Below the pieces are notes generated by a model, which was not told where the DNA came from, made no database searches, and saw only the letters and a list, made by a program, of their open reading frames with translations. Source: a virus. Taken from it: a stretch of 29,162 nucleotides of DNA. The DNA lies in IMG/VR virus record IMGVR_UViG_3300028557_001360, positions 1-29,162 of that record; one strand, written 5' to 3'. Numbering within the stretch: the stretch's first letter is position 1; the number at the start of each line of letters is the position of its first letter. Shown here one piece after another: positions 7,786-16,155 of this stretch. Made by a program: the position numbers and the translations under genes.

Positions 7786-9050
7786 TTATTTTAATTGCTT
7801 TAAGTCATAAACGATAATGTCTAAAATATCTTTTTGATTTCTAGTCATTTCATTTACTTTCTTACCGTAGCCAATGTGGCGCTCAACAATATCAGTGATT
7901 TTTGTCACATTCTTTGGATCTTTTGTTACAAGAGTATTTGCAATCTGATTGAATTCATCTAGCAAATCTTCAAAGTCTGTATCAAATAAATTTTGTGTAT
8001 TGATATTGTCTTTACCGCTAGCAGTTTCCATGCCATCTTCTTCTGATTGTTTAATTACAGCATCTTGAATAGCCTTTACAAGATTCTTATAATTAAATTC
8101 AATATAATCTGGTGTGTATTTAAATCGAGAACCAGCCTCAAAGCGCTCAGTACCTCTCATAAATAACAAAGTCTTACTACCATCATCAGTATTAACAGAA
8201 CGACTGTAACCAATAATATCGCACATACGACCAGCAATTAATCTAGGTTTTGCAGGTAGAGTTGGTACAATTTTATTGTACTCTTCGCCTGTTTCATCCT
8301 TGAAAACTTTGTCTGTTGAGTGACTGATAAGAACTAAACCATAATCTTGCTGAACAATCGAGCGTAATTTGCTATCAAATTCTTTGCCAACCTTTGTGTA
8401 TCCACCACCAAAAGGAATATCTCCAATAGTATCTACATTATTCTGGGCGCAGATATATTGTTCGCAATAATCATACGCAATATCAACAGTATCAATAACA
8501 ATAGTTTCATACTTTTCTTTAACAGCAGGGTCTTTAAGCTGTCTAAGAACTTTTAAGAAGTCAATCCAACTATTAATTGGAAGAGCCATAACTCCAGGTA
8601 GAGCCGCATAGCCTTTTTCAAAAGCAACGATTAGTGACTTGGGGAATTTTGAGGCCGTTGTAGTCTTGCCTGATTTGGGCGGGCTCAGGCGAGCCGCGGA
8701 CTATCTCTTATCCAATACGATATATTGGACCTCAGCGCTTGGAATGGTACTTATCTCCATCCTACTCTACTCACTTCCGACTTTTAGTCGTGTTTTCGAT
8801 AGTCTCTAGCCCTTCTCTTTTAAGAGCTTGGGACGGGGTTCTCCTTCACTAATTCCCCGTTGGCATAATTGTGCATAGATATTATACTTCTATTACTCTA
8901 ATATTAGAGCCAATTACACACTCGCTAAGTTAGCGATTCACTGAGTTAGGAGAGCCTTATTGTGAAGGCTTACTCTCCATAGAAAAATACAGAATAACCT
9001 CTAAGGTCGTCACTTACCTGATGTGGTTTGATGCTTAATAGATCTAACAT
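7786..9050 (-). CDS. RecA-like ATPase (Sak4/AAA_24 type), split by a group I intron
   Basis: The gene is in two exons: 9050-8973 (26 codons) and 8679-7786 (297 codons plus stop), giving 323 residues after splicing. Exon 1 begins MLDLLSIKPHQVSDDLRG and ends in FYGE; exon 2 resumes PKSGKTTTASKFPK. Only the joined product has a Walker A motif, G25-E-P-K-S-G-K-T32. Walker B is TIVIDTVD (85-92). The length and pattern match phage ATP-dependent ssDNA recombinases of the Sak4/AAA_24 type, which work with SSB in recombination-dependent replication. AAAAGGAG lies eight bases before the ATG. An ATG at 8589 in exon 2 would miss the whole P-loop, so it is not the real start. The downstream terminator ends the transcript. 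The exact 5' splice base is uncertain by one nucleotide. Confidence 0.85.
8680..8972 (-). ncRNA. Group I self-splicing intron (no internal endonuclease ORF)
   Basis: About 293 nt interrupting the P-loop of the ATPase gene. P1: exon GGAGAG plus the next U pairs with GGCUCUCC in the intron (ending in a U-G wobble). P2-type hairpin: UCGCUA/UAGCGA. P5: ACGGGG/CCCCGU. P7: GACUAUC (8804-8798) pairs with GAUAGUC (8705-8699), in typical R and S contexts. P8: CGACU/AGUCG. Extra hairpins (GGAUGG/CCAUUCC and UCCAAUA/UAUUGGA) are as in subgroup IA phage introns. P9: GGCUC/GAGCC just before the end. With the frame-preserving junction the last base is G, as expected. No ORF longer than a few codons lies inside, so mobility would need an endonuclease in trans. 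Confidence 0.87.
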
Positions 9051-9069
9051 TCTAATATCTCCTTTTATT

Positions 9070-9648
9070 TTATATTACAAATAACTTTGTAGTATCCTGA
9101 TTATTTTTTTGCCAAACAAAGTGAGCATACTCAATGCTGTCAGTGTTAGAATTGCCAAAAAAAGAAATTCTCTTTGAATGAACAAAGATATACTTGGGTG
9201 GATTGCTTTCCCAAAATGGCTTTCTTTTCTTAGAGCCTAAGAAATTTAAACGTAATAGCATTATAACATAGCCATTCTCGGCAACATCGCTCAATGCTTT
9301 TTCAATTATCTCAAGAGCGTGACTAAAAGGTGGATTTGTTATTATAACATTGAAGTTTTGTTGTTTAACATCTAAATTAAGATAATCACTTTTCAATTCA
9401 GCAAGCGAATCTTCTCTAATATCAACTGTCATAATATTTCCTTTTATTCCAAAAGCCTCTAGTGCCTGTGGATAGCTCATCGGATGTTGAGCATCTCCAC
9501 CAGCACATGGATCAAGAACTAACTTAAAAACATGTTTGCCTTCTAATTCAATAAATTTATTTAAAAATTCTTTAATAACCTCAACTGGTGTTATATAATA
9601 ATCGGAAATATGATAATTTCTAGAATCACTTCTATTTGTACTACTCAT
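9070..9648 (-). CDS. DNA N6-adenine methyltransferase (phage Dam-like)
   Basis: 192 residues; predicted to transfer a methyl group from AdoMet to adenine N6 in DNA. Motif I-like DPCAGGDAQ lies near residues 46-54, followed by an acidic strand (VDIRED). The catalytic NPPF is in VIITNPPFSHAL near residue 105. The short, single-domain form is typical of phage orphan methyltransferases with no restriction partner, and none is visible here. The ATG overlaps the stop of the SSB-like gene (TAATG). It lies upstream of the RecA-like ATPase in the same operon, so it may mark or protect replicating phage DNA. Target specificity cannot be read from the sequence. Confidence 0.85.
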   Translation of the reverse strand: MSSTNRSDSRNYHISDYYITPVEVIKEFLNKFIELEGKHVFKLVLDPCAGGDAQHPMSYPQALEAFGIKGNIMTVDIREDSLAELKSDYLNLDVKQQNFNVIITNPPFSHALEIIEKALSDVAENGYVIMLLRLNFLGSKKRKPFWESNPPKYIFVHSKRISFFGNSNTDSIEYAHFVWQKNNQDTTKLFVI

Positions 9649-10502
9649 TAGAAATTAAATGCACCAATCTTGGGCTTCGAAGGTGTTTGTGCAGGAGTAA
9701 TTCCACCAGTAACAGGGCCTGGAGCTTTAAATCTTTCGGCAACTGCAATATTGCGAGCTTGAACCGCAGCATTTAATTCTTCAGGAGTTAACTCTTCATC
9801 TTCATAAGGCATTGTTTGAGCCCCAGTAATAACATTTTCTTTTCTTGTATAGGCAGATTGTACTACTTTAGCATTGCCAAATGCAGATTCTTCTGTTTTC
9901 TGAGAACCCACTGTATTAATAACTTGAACTCCCCAAATTTTTGTAAATGTATTGGGATTCATATTGCTAAAGAATTCAATTCCCTGTTTATTTTCTACTA
10001 CAAAACGAATTGGTAGCGCATGATTTCTATAATTGAAGATCAAACCATTTACAATAGCGCGACCTGTTTCTTGCTCATTTCTAATTTCTGGCTGAACAGA
10101 TTTTACTACAACATCTACTTCAAATTCTGCTCGCTTATTTGGATTATTAACAACAGTAATATATCCACCACTATTAATAAGTGAAGTTCTTTGCTCTCCA
10201 TCACTCATCCAATCATTTAATTCAAACGCTGAATTTACACGCAATGCTGTTGGATCTTCACTTCCATCATGGATAGTTTTACCATTCGTAAAAATTCCAG
10301 AAAGAACATCGTACTTTTGATTTGCTAAGCCTTTGGATGTTTTTTGTTGCTCAAAAACATCTACAACAATGACATTATTATTTCCAGTATCAATATGTAG
10401 CTTGCCACCAATGTAAGGCACACCAGCTTTTGTTACGCCGCCACGCATATTCTTTTCAACAAGAAACCCCTCAATAAGAGTTCGATTAATCATTTTTTTC
10501 AT
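9648..10502 (-). CDS. SSB-like OB-fold replication protein (putative)
   Basis: 284 residues. The N-terminal part has beta-rich segments (RTLIEGFLVEKNMRGG, then YIGGKLHIDTGNNNVIVVDVF) that look like OB-fold strands. A second similar part follows (EFEVDVVVKSVQPEIRN, then ALPIRFVVENKQG). The C-terminal 70 residues are low-complexity with acidic and Pro/Gly-rich sequence (YEDEELTPEELNA) and finish in IGAFNF, reminiscent of SSB tails that recruit partners. Position between a small gene and the methyltransferase/RecA-like ATPase supports a single-strand-binding or recombination-accessory role. Family identity is inferred from layout rather than a diagnostic motif. The ATG overlaps the upstream stop (ATGA) and follows AAAGGAG. 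Confidence 0.62.
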   Translation of the reverse strand: MKKMINRTLIEGFLVEKNMRGGVTKAGVPYIGGKLHIDTGNNNVIVVDVFEQQKTSKGLANQKYDVLSGIFTNGKTIHDGSEDPTALRVNSAFELNDWMSDGEQRTSLINSGGYITVVNNPNKRAEFEVDVVVKSVQPEIRNEQETGRAIVNGLIFNYRNHALPIRFVVENKQGIEFFSNMNPNTFTKIWGVQVINTVGSQKTEESAFGNAKVVQSAYTRKENVITGAQTMPYEDEELTPEELNAAVQARNIAVAERFKAPGPVTGGITPAQTPSKPKIGAFNF

Positions 10503-10714
10503 ACAGCTTTCTCCTTTGTAGAATTTACCGTGACTGGCTTTGTATCATGCCAAATTTTCAATAGTTTTTCAAATGTTTCAGTACGCTCATAAACCCAAAA
10601 AGTTTTGCCGTTTTGATGGGTTCCTTTGCTCATAGAATATAATCCATTTGCTTTTAAAAAGCGATGAAAGTTAATTGAAAAACATTGAAAGAAAGTCTTT
10701 TTGTTAGTTGCCAT
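10499..10714 (-). CDS. Small DUF5659-like phage protein
   Basis: 71 residues: FFQCFSINFHRFLKANGLYS followed by a GKTFWVYERTE strand and LLKIWHD. This CFS...FL...G...FWV pattern resembles the DUF5659 small phage proteins I recall, whose function is unknown. It is soluble with no membrane segment. It is the first gene after a near-perfect promoter and is translationally coupled to the SSB-like gene (ATGA overlap). A role as an early regulatory or accessory replication protein is possible but unproven. Confidence 0.72.
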   Translation of the reverse strand: MATNKKTFFQCFSINFHRFLKANGLYSMSKGTHQNGKTFWVYERTETFEKLLKIWHDTKPVTVNSTKEKAV

Positions 10715-10756
10715 TGAAGTATATCCCCTCTAGTTTTTATAATTTCTTACATATAT

Positions 10757-10785
10757 ATTATATCAAATTTTTATGTATTTGTCAA
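10757..10785 (-). promoter_or_regulatory. Consensus extended -10 promoter for the replication/recombination block
   Basis: The minus strand has TTGACA (10785-10780), a 17-base spacer ending in TGA, and TATAAT (10762-10757). A second TTGACA starts seven bases upstream of the first. The upstream glycosyltransferase stop codon (TGA) lies inside the -35 hexamer. Transcription would enter the 71-aa gene, then the SSB-like, methyltransferase and ATPase genes. Confidence 0.9.
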
Positions 10786-11483
10786 CTGTCAATTGTATCT
10801 GGATAATTTTTAATATCATCCAAATTAACACCAACAAATTTTCTAATTGAGTTTGTATATTTTATATTATGCTTTATACAAAGATTTGTTAAGATGCTTT
10901 GATCGTGCCTATGATCAATAAATCCTTCAAGATTAGGCTTACCACAAGTATTAGACATATCTGTTAGTATTCTTGGATCTTTGCAATAATTTAGCCACTC
11001 ATAGATAAAATTTTTAGTATTTGAATTATTTTTTAAAACTAGAATACCAGCTTCTGCTTGATGAGCATTCCAATACTTTTCTTCATCACAGTCCATAAAG
11101 TGAAAACAGTCTCTTTTTGTATAGTCTTTTTGAGTAAAAAATGATGTTGATACGACGATATCTTTATCTTTCATCAATTCTTCAATTTTATTTTTAGTTC
11201 CTGTTAAAAAAGTATCGCCAGAATCCAAATAAAATAAAATATCATCCTCGTTCAAATAATTTAAAACTTCTAAAATAATATATGGCTTCCAAAGCCAGTA
11301 ACCAGCGCCCCGAGGTTGGTCTAGAACCATTTTGTTTTCTTCATAAAATACAGTTTGTTTTAATTCTTTATCTGTTAATCTAAATAAACCTTCAAATCTT
11401 TCATTTACAGCCATATCTTTTAACACTTCTAGCCTTTGATAAAAGTATGGTTTGTTGGCCGCATAACATAATAATGATATCAT
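10782..11483 (-). CDS. Putative GT-A-fold glycosyltransferase
   Basis: 233 residues. Features of a sugar-nucleotide-dependent transferase are GAGYWLWKPYII (around 60-71), then DDILFYLDSGDTF with a D-x-x-D-type metal site, and a late FIDHRHDQSILT segment common in capsule and LPS-type transferases. There is no membrane segment. The donor and acceptor are unknown. The ATG follows AAGGAG. It stands apart from the main sugar cluster: a terminator lies directly upstream and a promoter overlaps its stop codon, an arrangement like an inserted accessory (moron-like) gene. Its -35-containing 3' end shows that its last codons also serve the next promoter. Confidence 0.72.
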   Translation of the reverse strand: MISLLCYAANKPYFYQRLEVLKDMAVNERFEGLFRLTDKELKQTVFYEENKMVLDQPRGAGYWLWKPYIILEVLNYLNEDDILFYLDSGDTFLTGTKNKIEELMKDKDIVVSTSFFTQKDYTKRDCFHFMDCDEEKYWNAHQAEAGILVLKNNSNTKNFIYEWLNYCKDPRILTDMSNTCGKPNLEGFIDHRHDQSILTNLCIKHNIKYTNSIRKFVGVNLDDIKNYPDTIDS

Positions 11484-11506
11484 TATATATTCTCCTTAAC
11501 TCTTAT

Positions 11507-11534
11507 AAATAAAAAAAGGGGAGCAAGCTCCCCT
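11507..11534 (-). terminator. Rho-independent terminator after the modular phage protein gene
   Basis: The minus strand reads AGGGGAG, loop CTTG, CTCCCCT, then TTTTTTATTT. The seven-pair perfect stem with U-tract lies one base past the stop codon of the upstream 418-aa gene. Confidence 0.92.
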
Positions 11535-11535
11535 A

Positions 11536-12792
11536 CTAAGACCTTGTAGACTTCGGATGTTGTTTTGGTAACAAATCATTATCAGTTACATACTTACTAT
11601 CTTTTGGCCTACCATTTTTTAATAAATACAAATATGCATTTACTCTTGCCATTGCCCAAGCACCTCTTGATACACCAGGTCTATGTGAAGTTGAATAAGC
11701 TCCTGCACCTCTACGATATACAGCTCTTAATTGACCTATTGTAGTGCGAGACCAAGACTCTTTATCTAGCTTTCTCATGCTTTCATTGTGCTCTGTAACT
11801 TTATTTCTTAAAGCAGTTTCAGTCTTTTCATCAATCTTTATCTCTCCACCAGGTCCCTGAGCACTATCTGGCTTGTTTACATCGCTACCTTTTATTCTAT
11901 CTCTCTTGGGTGCTGGAGTGCTAGCTCCAGTTTTTTTTTGAGCGTTAATTAATCCAAAATTTTCTGCTGATTCAAAACTCCCCATGTCTAAATCTAACTC
12001 TCTATAATGCTTCTTTAAATGGTTTTTAGCTTCTGTATTTTCTGGATCTGTTCTCATAAGAAAGGATAGTGCTGTCTGAACGCCATCTCTAGAAACAACT
12101 AATTTTCCATCTTTAATTTCATGATGTGGATATTTTAAAGCTTCAGAAGGAGCATCTTCCCAATTTTCTTCAACTATTAAATAGGCTTCTTTAACAAGTT
12201 CTCCAGAATTACTAGCTTCCATTATATCATTTCTTAGCTTAGTCTTATCAACATCTCCCCAAGATTTTGTTAAGCTAGCAGAGTCAACTGAATTATCAAT
12301 TTCAATTTTTTTAGCCGCATAATAATCTTGATCTTCTGGAATATGAGCGCCAATAATAATTTGATCTTCTTCATTTTCAATCCAAGCAGGAAATCCAAAA
12401 TCTTGAAGGTTGTCTTTGAACATGGTCCAAAACTTAACATCCTCAATTAACTCTTGATTTTCTGTATCAAGTGTATAATAAATTAAGTTTTTTCCACTTG
12501 GGGCCAAATTACTTATCGATCCAATAGGTAAATATCTTGATTTCACTCCATCTTCATCTGGATGAGCCTCGGCTGTATGTAACTGAGTTTCAATAGCCAT
12601 AAAATCAACTTCATTAATCTTGTCTAATGCTGTAATCGCATATTGCAATTCCATATTAGGCTTTTCTTTCTTTGCTCTACTCTGTATCTCTAAAGCTATA
12701 GCAACAGCCTGTTTATCAGGATAGCCTTCATCCACAAGTTGTGCTATATTGCTTCGTAGAGTTTTATCAGAATATCCTTTTTTTAGTGGCAC
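11536..12792 (-). CDS. Modular phage protein of unknown function
   Basis: 418 residues, not assigned to a named family. Three parts are visible. The N-terminal helical motif (MPLKKGYSDKTLRSNIAQLV, residues 1-20, continuing to about 42) is widespread at the start of phage head and protease-region proteins. A central part contains PSEALKYPHHEIKDGKLVV and an ALSFLMRT...HYREL helix (about residues 215-275). A C-terminal basic domain has YSTSHRPGVSRGAWAMARVN and ends GRPKDSKYVTDNDLLPKQHP. A Pro/Gly/Ser linker separates the last two. The start is GTG with AGGAG nine bases upstream; an ATG seven bases upstream is in another frame. Terminator-like hairpins flank the gene on both sides. A capsid-maturation or portal-region role is a guess from the N-terminal motif only. 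Confidence 0.65.
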   Translation of the reverse strand: MPLKKGYSDKTLRSNIAQLVDEGYPDKQAVAIALEIQSRAKKEKPNMELQYAITALDKINEVDFMAIETQLHTAEAHPDEDGVKSRYLPIGSISNLAPSGKNLIYYTLDTENQELIEDVKFWTMFKDNLQDFGFPAWIENEEDQIIIGAHIPEDQDYYAAKKIEIDNSVDSASLTKSWGDVDKTKLRNDIMEASNSGELVKEAYLIVEENWEDAPSEALKYPHHEIKDGKLVVSRDGVQTALSFLMRTDPENTEAKNHLKKHYRELDLDMGSFESAENFGLINAQKKTGASTPAPKRDRIKGSDVNKPDSAQGPGGEIKIDEKTETALRNKVTEHNESMRKLDKESWSRTTIGQLRAVYRRGAGAYSTSHRPGVSRGAWAMARVNAYLYLLKNGRPKDSKYVTDNDLLPKQHPKSTRS

Positions 12793-12854
12793 TGAACATC
12801 ACTCCTATAATTTTTTCCTATTATAGATGGATTTTCTTAGCTACTTTTTATAAA

Positions 12855-12882
12855 GTTTGCCCTATTACCTAATAGGACAAAC
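12855..12882 (-). terminator. Long hairpin over the nrdJ stop codon, possible terminator
   Basis: A 13-pair inverted repeat with a two-base GG centre (GTTTGTCCTATTA versus TAATAGGGCAAAC, one U-G pair) covers the last nrdJ codons and its stop. The tail (TTTATAAAAAG) is only partly U-rich, so termination may be partial; it could also stabilise the 3' end of the mRNA. Confidence 0.6.
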
Positions 12883-15213
12883 TCCATTTTCGCATCCTTC
12901 CATTACTTCATCAAGCTGGTCAGAATATAATTCAATATCATACCTCGCCAACATATCTAGCCGCAATGGTTTGTGAATGCTTGACATTTCATTGAATGTT
13001 GCTACATCAATAGTTTCATATGGAGCCAACTGATATGTTCCGCCATCAAGAGCTAAGAAAGAAACTCCTACGTATTCATCCCAGTTATGGAATATTTTCT
13101 CAAACAACTCGCGCCACTCGTTTGGTTTCACAGTAATTGTATTTGAAGTATTCATATCTGTGTAATTTCTTTGGAAGTGTCTGTAGATTTCAAATTGTTC
13201 AAGTGCACTTACATCTTCTTTCGTGCGCTTGGAGCCAGTTGCAACAGGGAAGTCAACTACCCAAGTGCGTGCATTTGCCATTTGCTCATAATAGTCTGCG
13301 CCAAGCGTTCCAACTTCTGGATTAATAGTCCAACCAGAATCGCGAACAGCAAGTGCAAGAGGGTCCTTGCTATTGATGCGAATGCGTCTAATATGATATG
13401 GTGCGTGTGAGAAGTGTAGGCCTGGACTTACACCACCAGCAACCTGAGATAGAGTTCCTTCTGGCTTGATAGTTGTCACAAATAGAGGAATTGGGATGCG
13501 CAATTCATCAGCATATTGTGTCACAGCATCGTGAGATACTTTTTTAAGAACATCCAATAGCTCATCTTGCTGAGCCTGATCCCACCCCAGCATCTCCATA
13601 GCATCTTGATACCCTGTCATGCTACAACCTGTAAGTCTAGCCATAGATTGTATCTTATGCCAGTCTGGTAGTTCTAGCTGAATTAGGGTCATTCTAAGAC
13701 CTGCTCGTGCAGAAAGTCTTTGAGCCTTAATTAAGCCTTCTCTATCAAGCACATATCGACTACCTTTATAGCTCTTTACTTCATGAACAAAGTTTTTAAC
13801 ATTAATTGTGGTGAGATTGCACAATCCTTTAGAGAATAGAATAATTTCAGCACATGGATTAACGCCAATTTCTTGAGCAATAGTCACAATGGATTCATGG
13901 TCTGGGCGTTTCACACCTTGGGCCTTTAAAATTCTCCGCGCAGCTTCATATAAATTAATCATGCCTGGCTCGCCCTCAAGTTGCATCATATCGCATAGCA
14001 TCATAACATATTCACGACTAGGCTTATCAATAAAGGCAACGGAATTATTGGACATTCTACGATGATGCAGGCCAGTGCCCTCATAGAATCCTTTGTCTTT
14101 AAAATCTATTTTCATTTTTTCAAAGCGAGTACGTGGGTAAGGAATACCAGATGTGCGAATAGATTTTTCAATCTCTAAAAACTTTTCATAATGCTCTGAT
14201 GTCCACAATCCATTCAAACCAAATTTTGCAAATACAGATTCATAGTCGTTAGGGTCAAGTAAAAAAATTTCTGCTGTTCTGCGCACTCCACCAACTACTA
14301 CATTATAGCCAATTAGATTTGCAATATCCATAATATGAATAGGGCGAACATATCCATATTGTGTATTTATTGAATCCACTTCTAATGGTTTCAGATTTTC
14401 AGGGTCTAATTGATTTGTAATTACCTTGTGAATCCCTTCAAACATTTCTTTTAGTGGTTCTGGACCTGATGCTGTACCACCAAAAGTTTTTAAAGGGGTT
14501 CCATTAGGCCTTACATAATTAAAATTTAAACGTATCAACTCTTTTGTTCTATATCTAGGATTAGTAAGAACTTCAAAGAATAAATTAAGAGCTTGAACCC
14601 ATCCTTCTTTACTATCTCCAATTATAATTGTAACTGCGCGCTCAGCTTCAGTAATAAATGATTCATTTTTAAGACCTGGGTGCCCCAAATACTCATAGGG
14701 TTCAAAAATCAAATGATAGCCTTTATTTCTAATTGATGGCAATAGCTTTGCATCATCTAAGCGACAACCAAAGCCAGCCCCTGTTCCAACGAGAAGTGCA
14801 TAAAATAAATCGCCTAAGTCATTCCACTTACTAATTTTTGTGTAGGCACAGTTAAAATTAGCCATAGCAAATTTTTGAATACCTTTATTATTGTAATCAC
14901 CAGCCCACATTGTGCGCCCACTCAAAAATTGATTCAGATTATACATTGATTCAAAGAACTCAATTGCCTCTTCTTGCATGCGCTCTCTGCGTTGTTTTGT
15001 GACAGGCATACCAATTCGATTACAATGCTCCCATTCTTGCATTACATTAAACTCAACAGCGCGCCTTACAGTTTCTTTCCAGACTTCTCTACGTTTTTTT
15101 TCTGGTAAATATCTAGAATATGTGCGGAGATATACGAACGCTCCCAAATCATTCATTTTGGGACTAAAATCTGCGTAATTAGAAAGGAAATCTTGTGAGA
15201 ATAAATTTATCAT
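12865..15213 (-). CDS. nrdJ: Adenosylcobalamin-dependent ribonucleoside-triphosphate reductase (class II, monomeric)
   Basis: 782 residues; reduces ribonucleotides to deoxyribonucleotides using vitamin B12 and needs no oxygen or small subunit. Key sites are visible: NFNCAY (C122), VGGVRRTAE (about 307-314), NPCAEI (C454, thiyl radical site, with E456), and SKGLCNL with C465 as the second disulfide cysteine. The C-terminal tail GCENGVCPIR has C774 and C779, the redox shuttle pair. Spacing of these cysteines matches the Lactobacillus leichmannii monomeric enzyme (739 aa). AAGGAAG precedes the ATG. It follows fcl by 12 bases, so it shares the gmd promoter. It supplies dNTPs for phage replication and would work in an anaerobic host, but the host must provide cobalamin. 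Confidence 0.94.
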   Translation of the reverse strand: MINLFSQDFLSNYADFSPKMNDLGAFVYLRTYSRYLPEKKRREVWKETVRRAVEFNVMQEWEHCNRIGMPVTKQRRERMQEEAIEFFESMYNLNQFLSGRTMWAGDYNNKGIQKFAMANFNCAYTKISKWNDLGDLFYALLVGTGAGFGCRLDDAKLLPSIRNKGYHLIFEPYEYLGHPGLKNESFITEAERAVTIIIGDSKEGWVQALNLFFEVLTNPRYRTKELIRLNFNYVRPNGTPLKTFGGTASGPEPLKEMFEGIHKVITNQLDPENLKPLEVDSINTQYGYVRPIHIMDIANLIGYNVVVGGVRRTAEIFLLDPNDYESVFAKFGLNGLWTSEHYEKFLEIEKSIRTSGIPYPRTRFEKMKIDFKDKGFYEGTGLHHRRMSNNSVAFIDKPSREYVMMLCDMMQLEGEPGMINLYEAARRILKAQGVKRPDHESIVTIAQEIGVNPCAEIILFSKGLCNLTTINVKNFVHEVKSYKGSRYVLDREGLIKAQRLSARAGLRMTLIQLELPDWHKIQSMARLTGCSMTGYQDAMEMLGWDQAQQDELLDVLKKVSHDAVTQYADELRIPIPLFVTTIKPEGTLSQVAGGVSPGLHFSHAPYHIRRIRINSKDPLALAVRDSGWTINPEVGTLGADYYEQMANARTWVVDFPVATGSKRTKEDVSALEQFEIYRHFQRNYTDMNTSNTITVKPNEWRELFEKIFHNWDEYVGVSFLALDGGTYQLAPYETIDVATFNEMSSIHKPLRLDMLARYDIELYSDQLDEVMEGCENGVCPIR

Positions 15214-15225
15214 TTTTTTCTTCCT

Positions 15226-16155
15226 TTATGTTTTATTTTTTAGATACCAATCATATGTTATTTTTAATCCTTCTTCTAGTTTGGTTTTAGAAGTCCAACC
15301 TAATGACGCCAATTTTTCTACATTTAAAACTTTTTTAGGGGTTCCATTTGGCTGGTTTAAGTCCCAAACTGCGAATCCATTAAACCCAACAATTTTAGAA
15401 ATAATATCTGCTAGATTTTTAATTGTTATTCCAATTCCAGTTCCAACATTTATAATTTCTGAATCATTATAATTTAACATACAAAAAATAGCGGCATCTG
15501 CCAAATCATCAGCAAACATAAACTCTCTTATTGGGGATCCATCTCCCCAAAGATTAACGCTGGCGGCTCCAGATTTTTTTGCATCATGAAACTTTTTAAT
15601 TAAAGCTGGTATAACATGAGAGCTATTTAGGTCAAAATTATCATTAAATCCATAAAGATTTGTGGGCATTAATGATATAGCATTAAAATTATATTGCTGT
15701 TTTAATGATTGACACGCAACTATACCTGCTATTTTAGCAATAGCATAAGAATCATTTGTTTCTTCAAGAGAACCAGTTAATAACTCAGATTCTTTTATTG
15801 GTTGTCGAGCGAATTTTGGATATATACAAGAAGAACCTAAAAATAATAATTTTTTAACTTGACTTTTATGAGAAGTTTGAATAACATTATTTTGAATATT
15901 TAAATTATCTAAAATAAAATCAGCCTTATAGTTTTTATTTGCCAATATTCCTCCAACTTTTGCTGCGCTTAAAAATACATATTCTGGCTGTTCTTCTCTA
16001 AAAAAGGCTCTAACATCTTTTTGATTTCTCAAATCCAATTCATCTCTAGTTCTGAGAACCAAATTTCTATAACCTTCTTCTTTTAGCTTTCTAACAATTG
16101 CTGAGCCTACAAGTCCTTTGTGACCAGCTACAAAAATTCTAGAATCCCTGTTCAT
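15226..16155 (-). CDS. fcl: GDP-L-fucose synthase
   Basis: 309 residues; epimerises and reduces GDP-4-keto-6-deoxy-mannose to GDP-L-fucose with NADPH. The N-terminal Rossmann site is [13 protein letters not shown]. The catalytic SDR residues are in [11 protein letters not shown] (Ser) and [10 protein letters not shown] (Tyr-x-x-x-Lys). PTNLYG and [15 protein letters not shown] are also typical of Fcl/WcaG, whose usual length is about 310-320. I prefer the ATG at 16155, with AAGGA about 11 bases upstream; an in-frame GTG at 16161 is possible. The start lies inside the 3' end of gmd, so the pair is translated together. Paired with gmd and a GT10 fucosyltransferase in this window. Confidence 0.93.
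   Translation of the reverse strand: MNRDSRIFVAGHKGLVGSAIVRKLKEEGYRNLVLRTRDELDLRNQKDVRAFFREEQPEYVFLSAAKVGGILANKNYKADFILDNLNIQNNVIQTSHKSQVKKLLFLGSSCIYPKFARQPIKESELLTGSLEETNDSYAIAKIAGIVACQSLKQQYNFNAISLMPTNLYGFNDNFDLNSSHVIPALIKKFHDAKKSGAASVNLWGDGSPIREFMFADDLADAAIFCMLNYNDSEIINVGTGIGITIKNLADIISKIVGFNGFAVWDLNQPNGTPKKVLNVEKLASLGWTSKTKLEEGLKITYDWYLKNKT

Noticed and set aside
8587-8589. ATG at 8589 as the start of the RecA-like ATPase
   Set aside because: It would give a 267-residue protein lacking the Walker A motif; conserved coding sequence continues upstream to the intron boundary and into exon 1.
8680-8972. Group II intron or intein instead of a group I intron
   Set aside because: No GUGYG start or AY end, no domain V hairpin, and stop codons in the frame exclude an intein.
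12815-12825. TATAAT-like -10 before the 418-aa protein gene
   Set aside because: No acceptable -35 hexamer at 16-18 bases; the match is expected by chance in AT-rich DNA.
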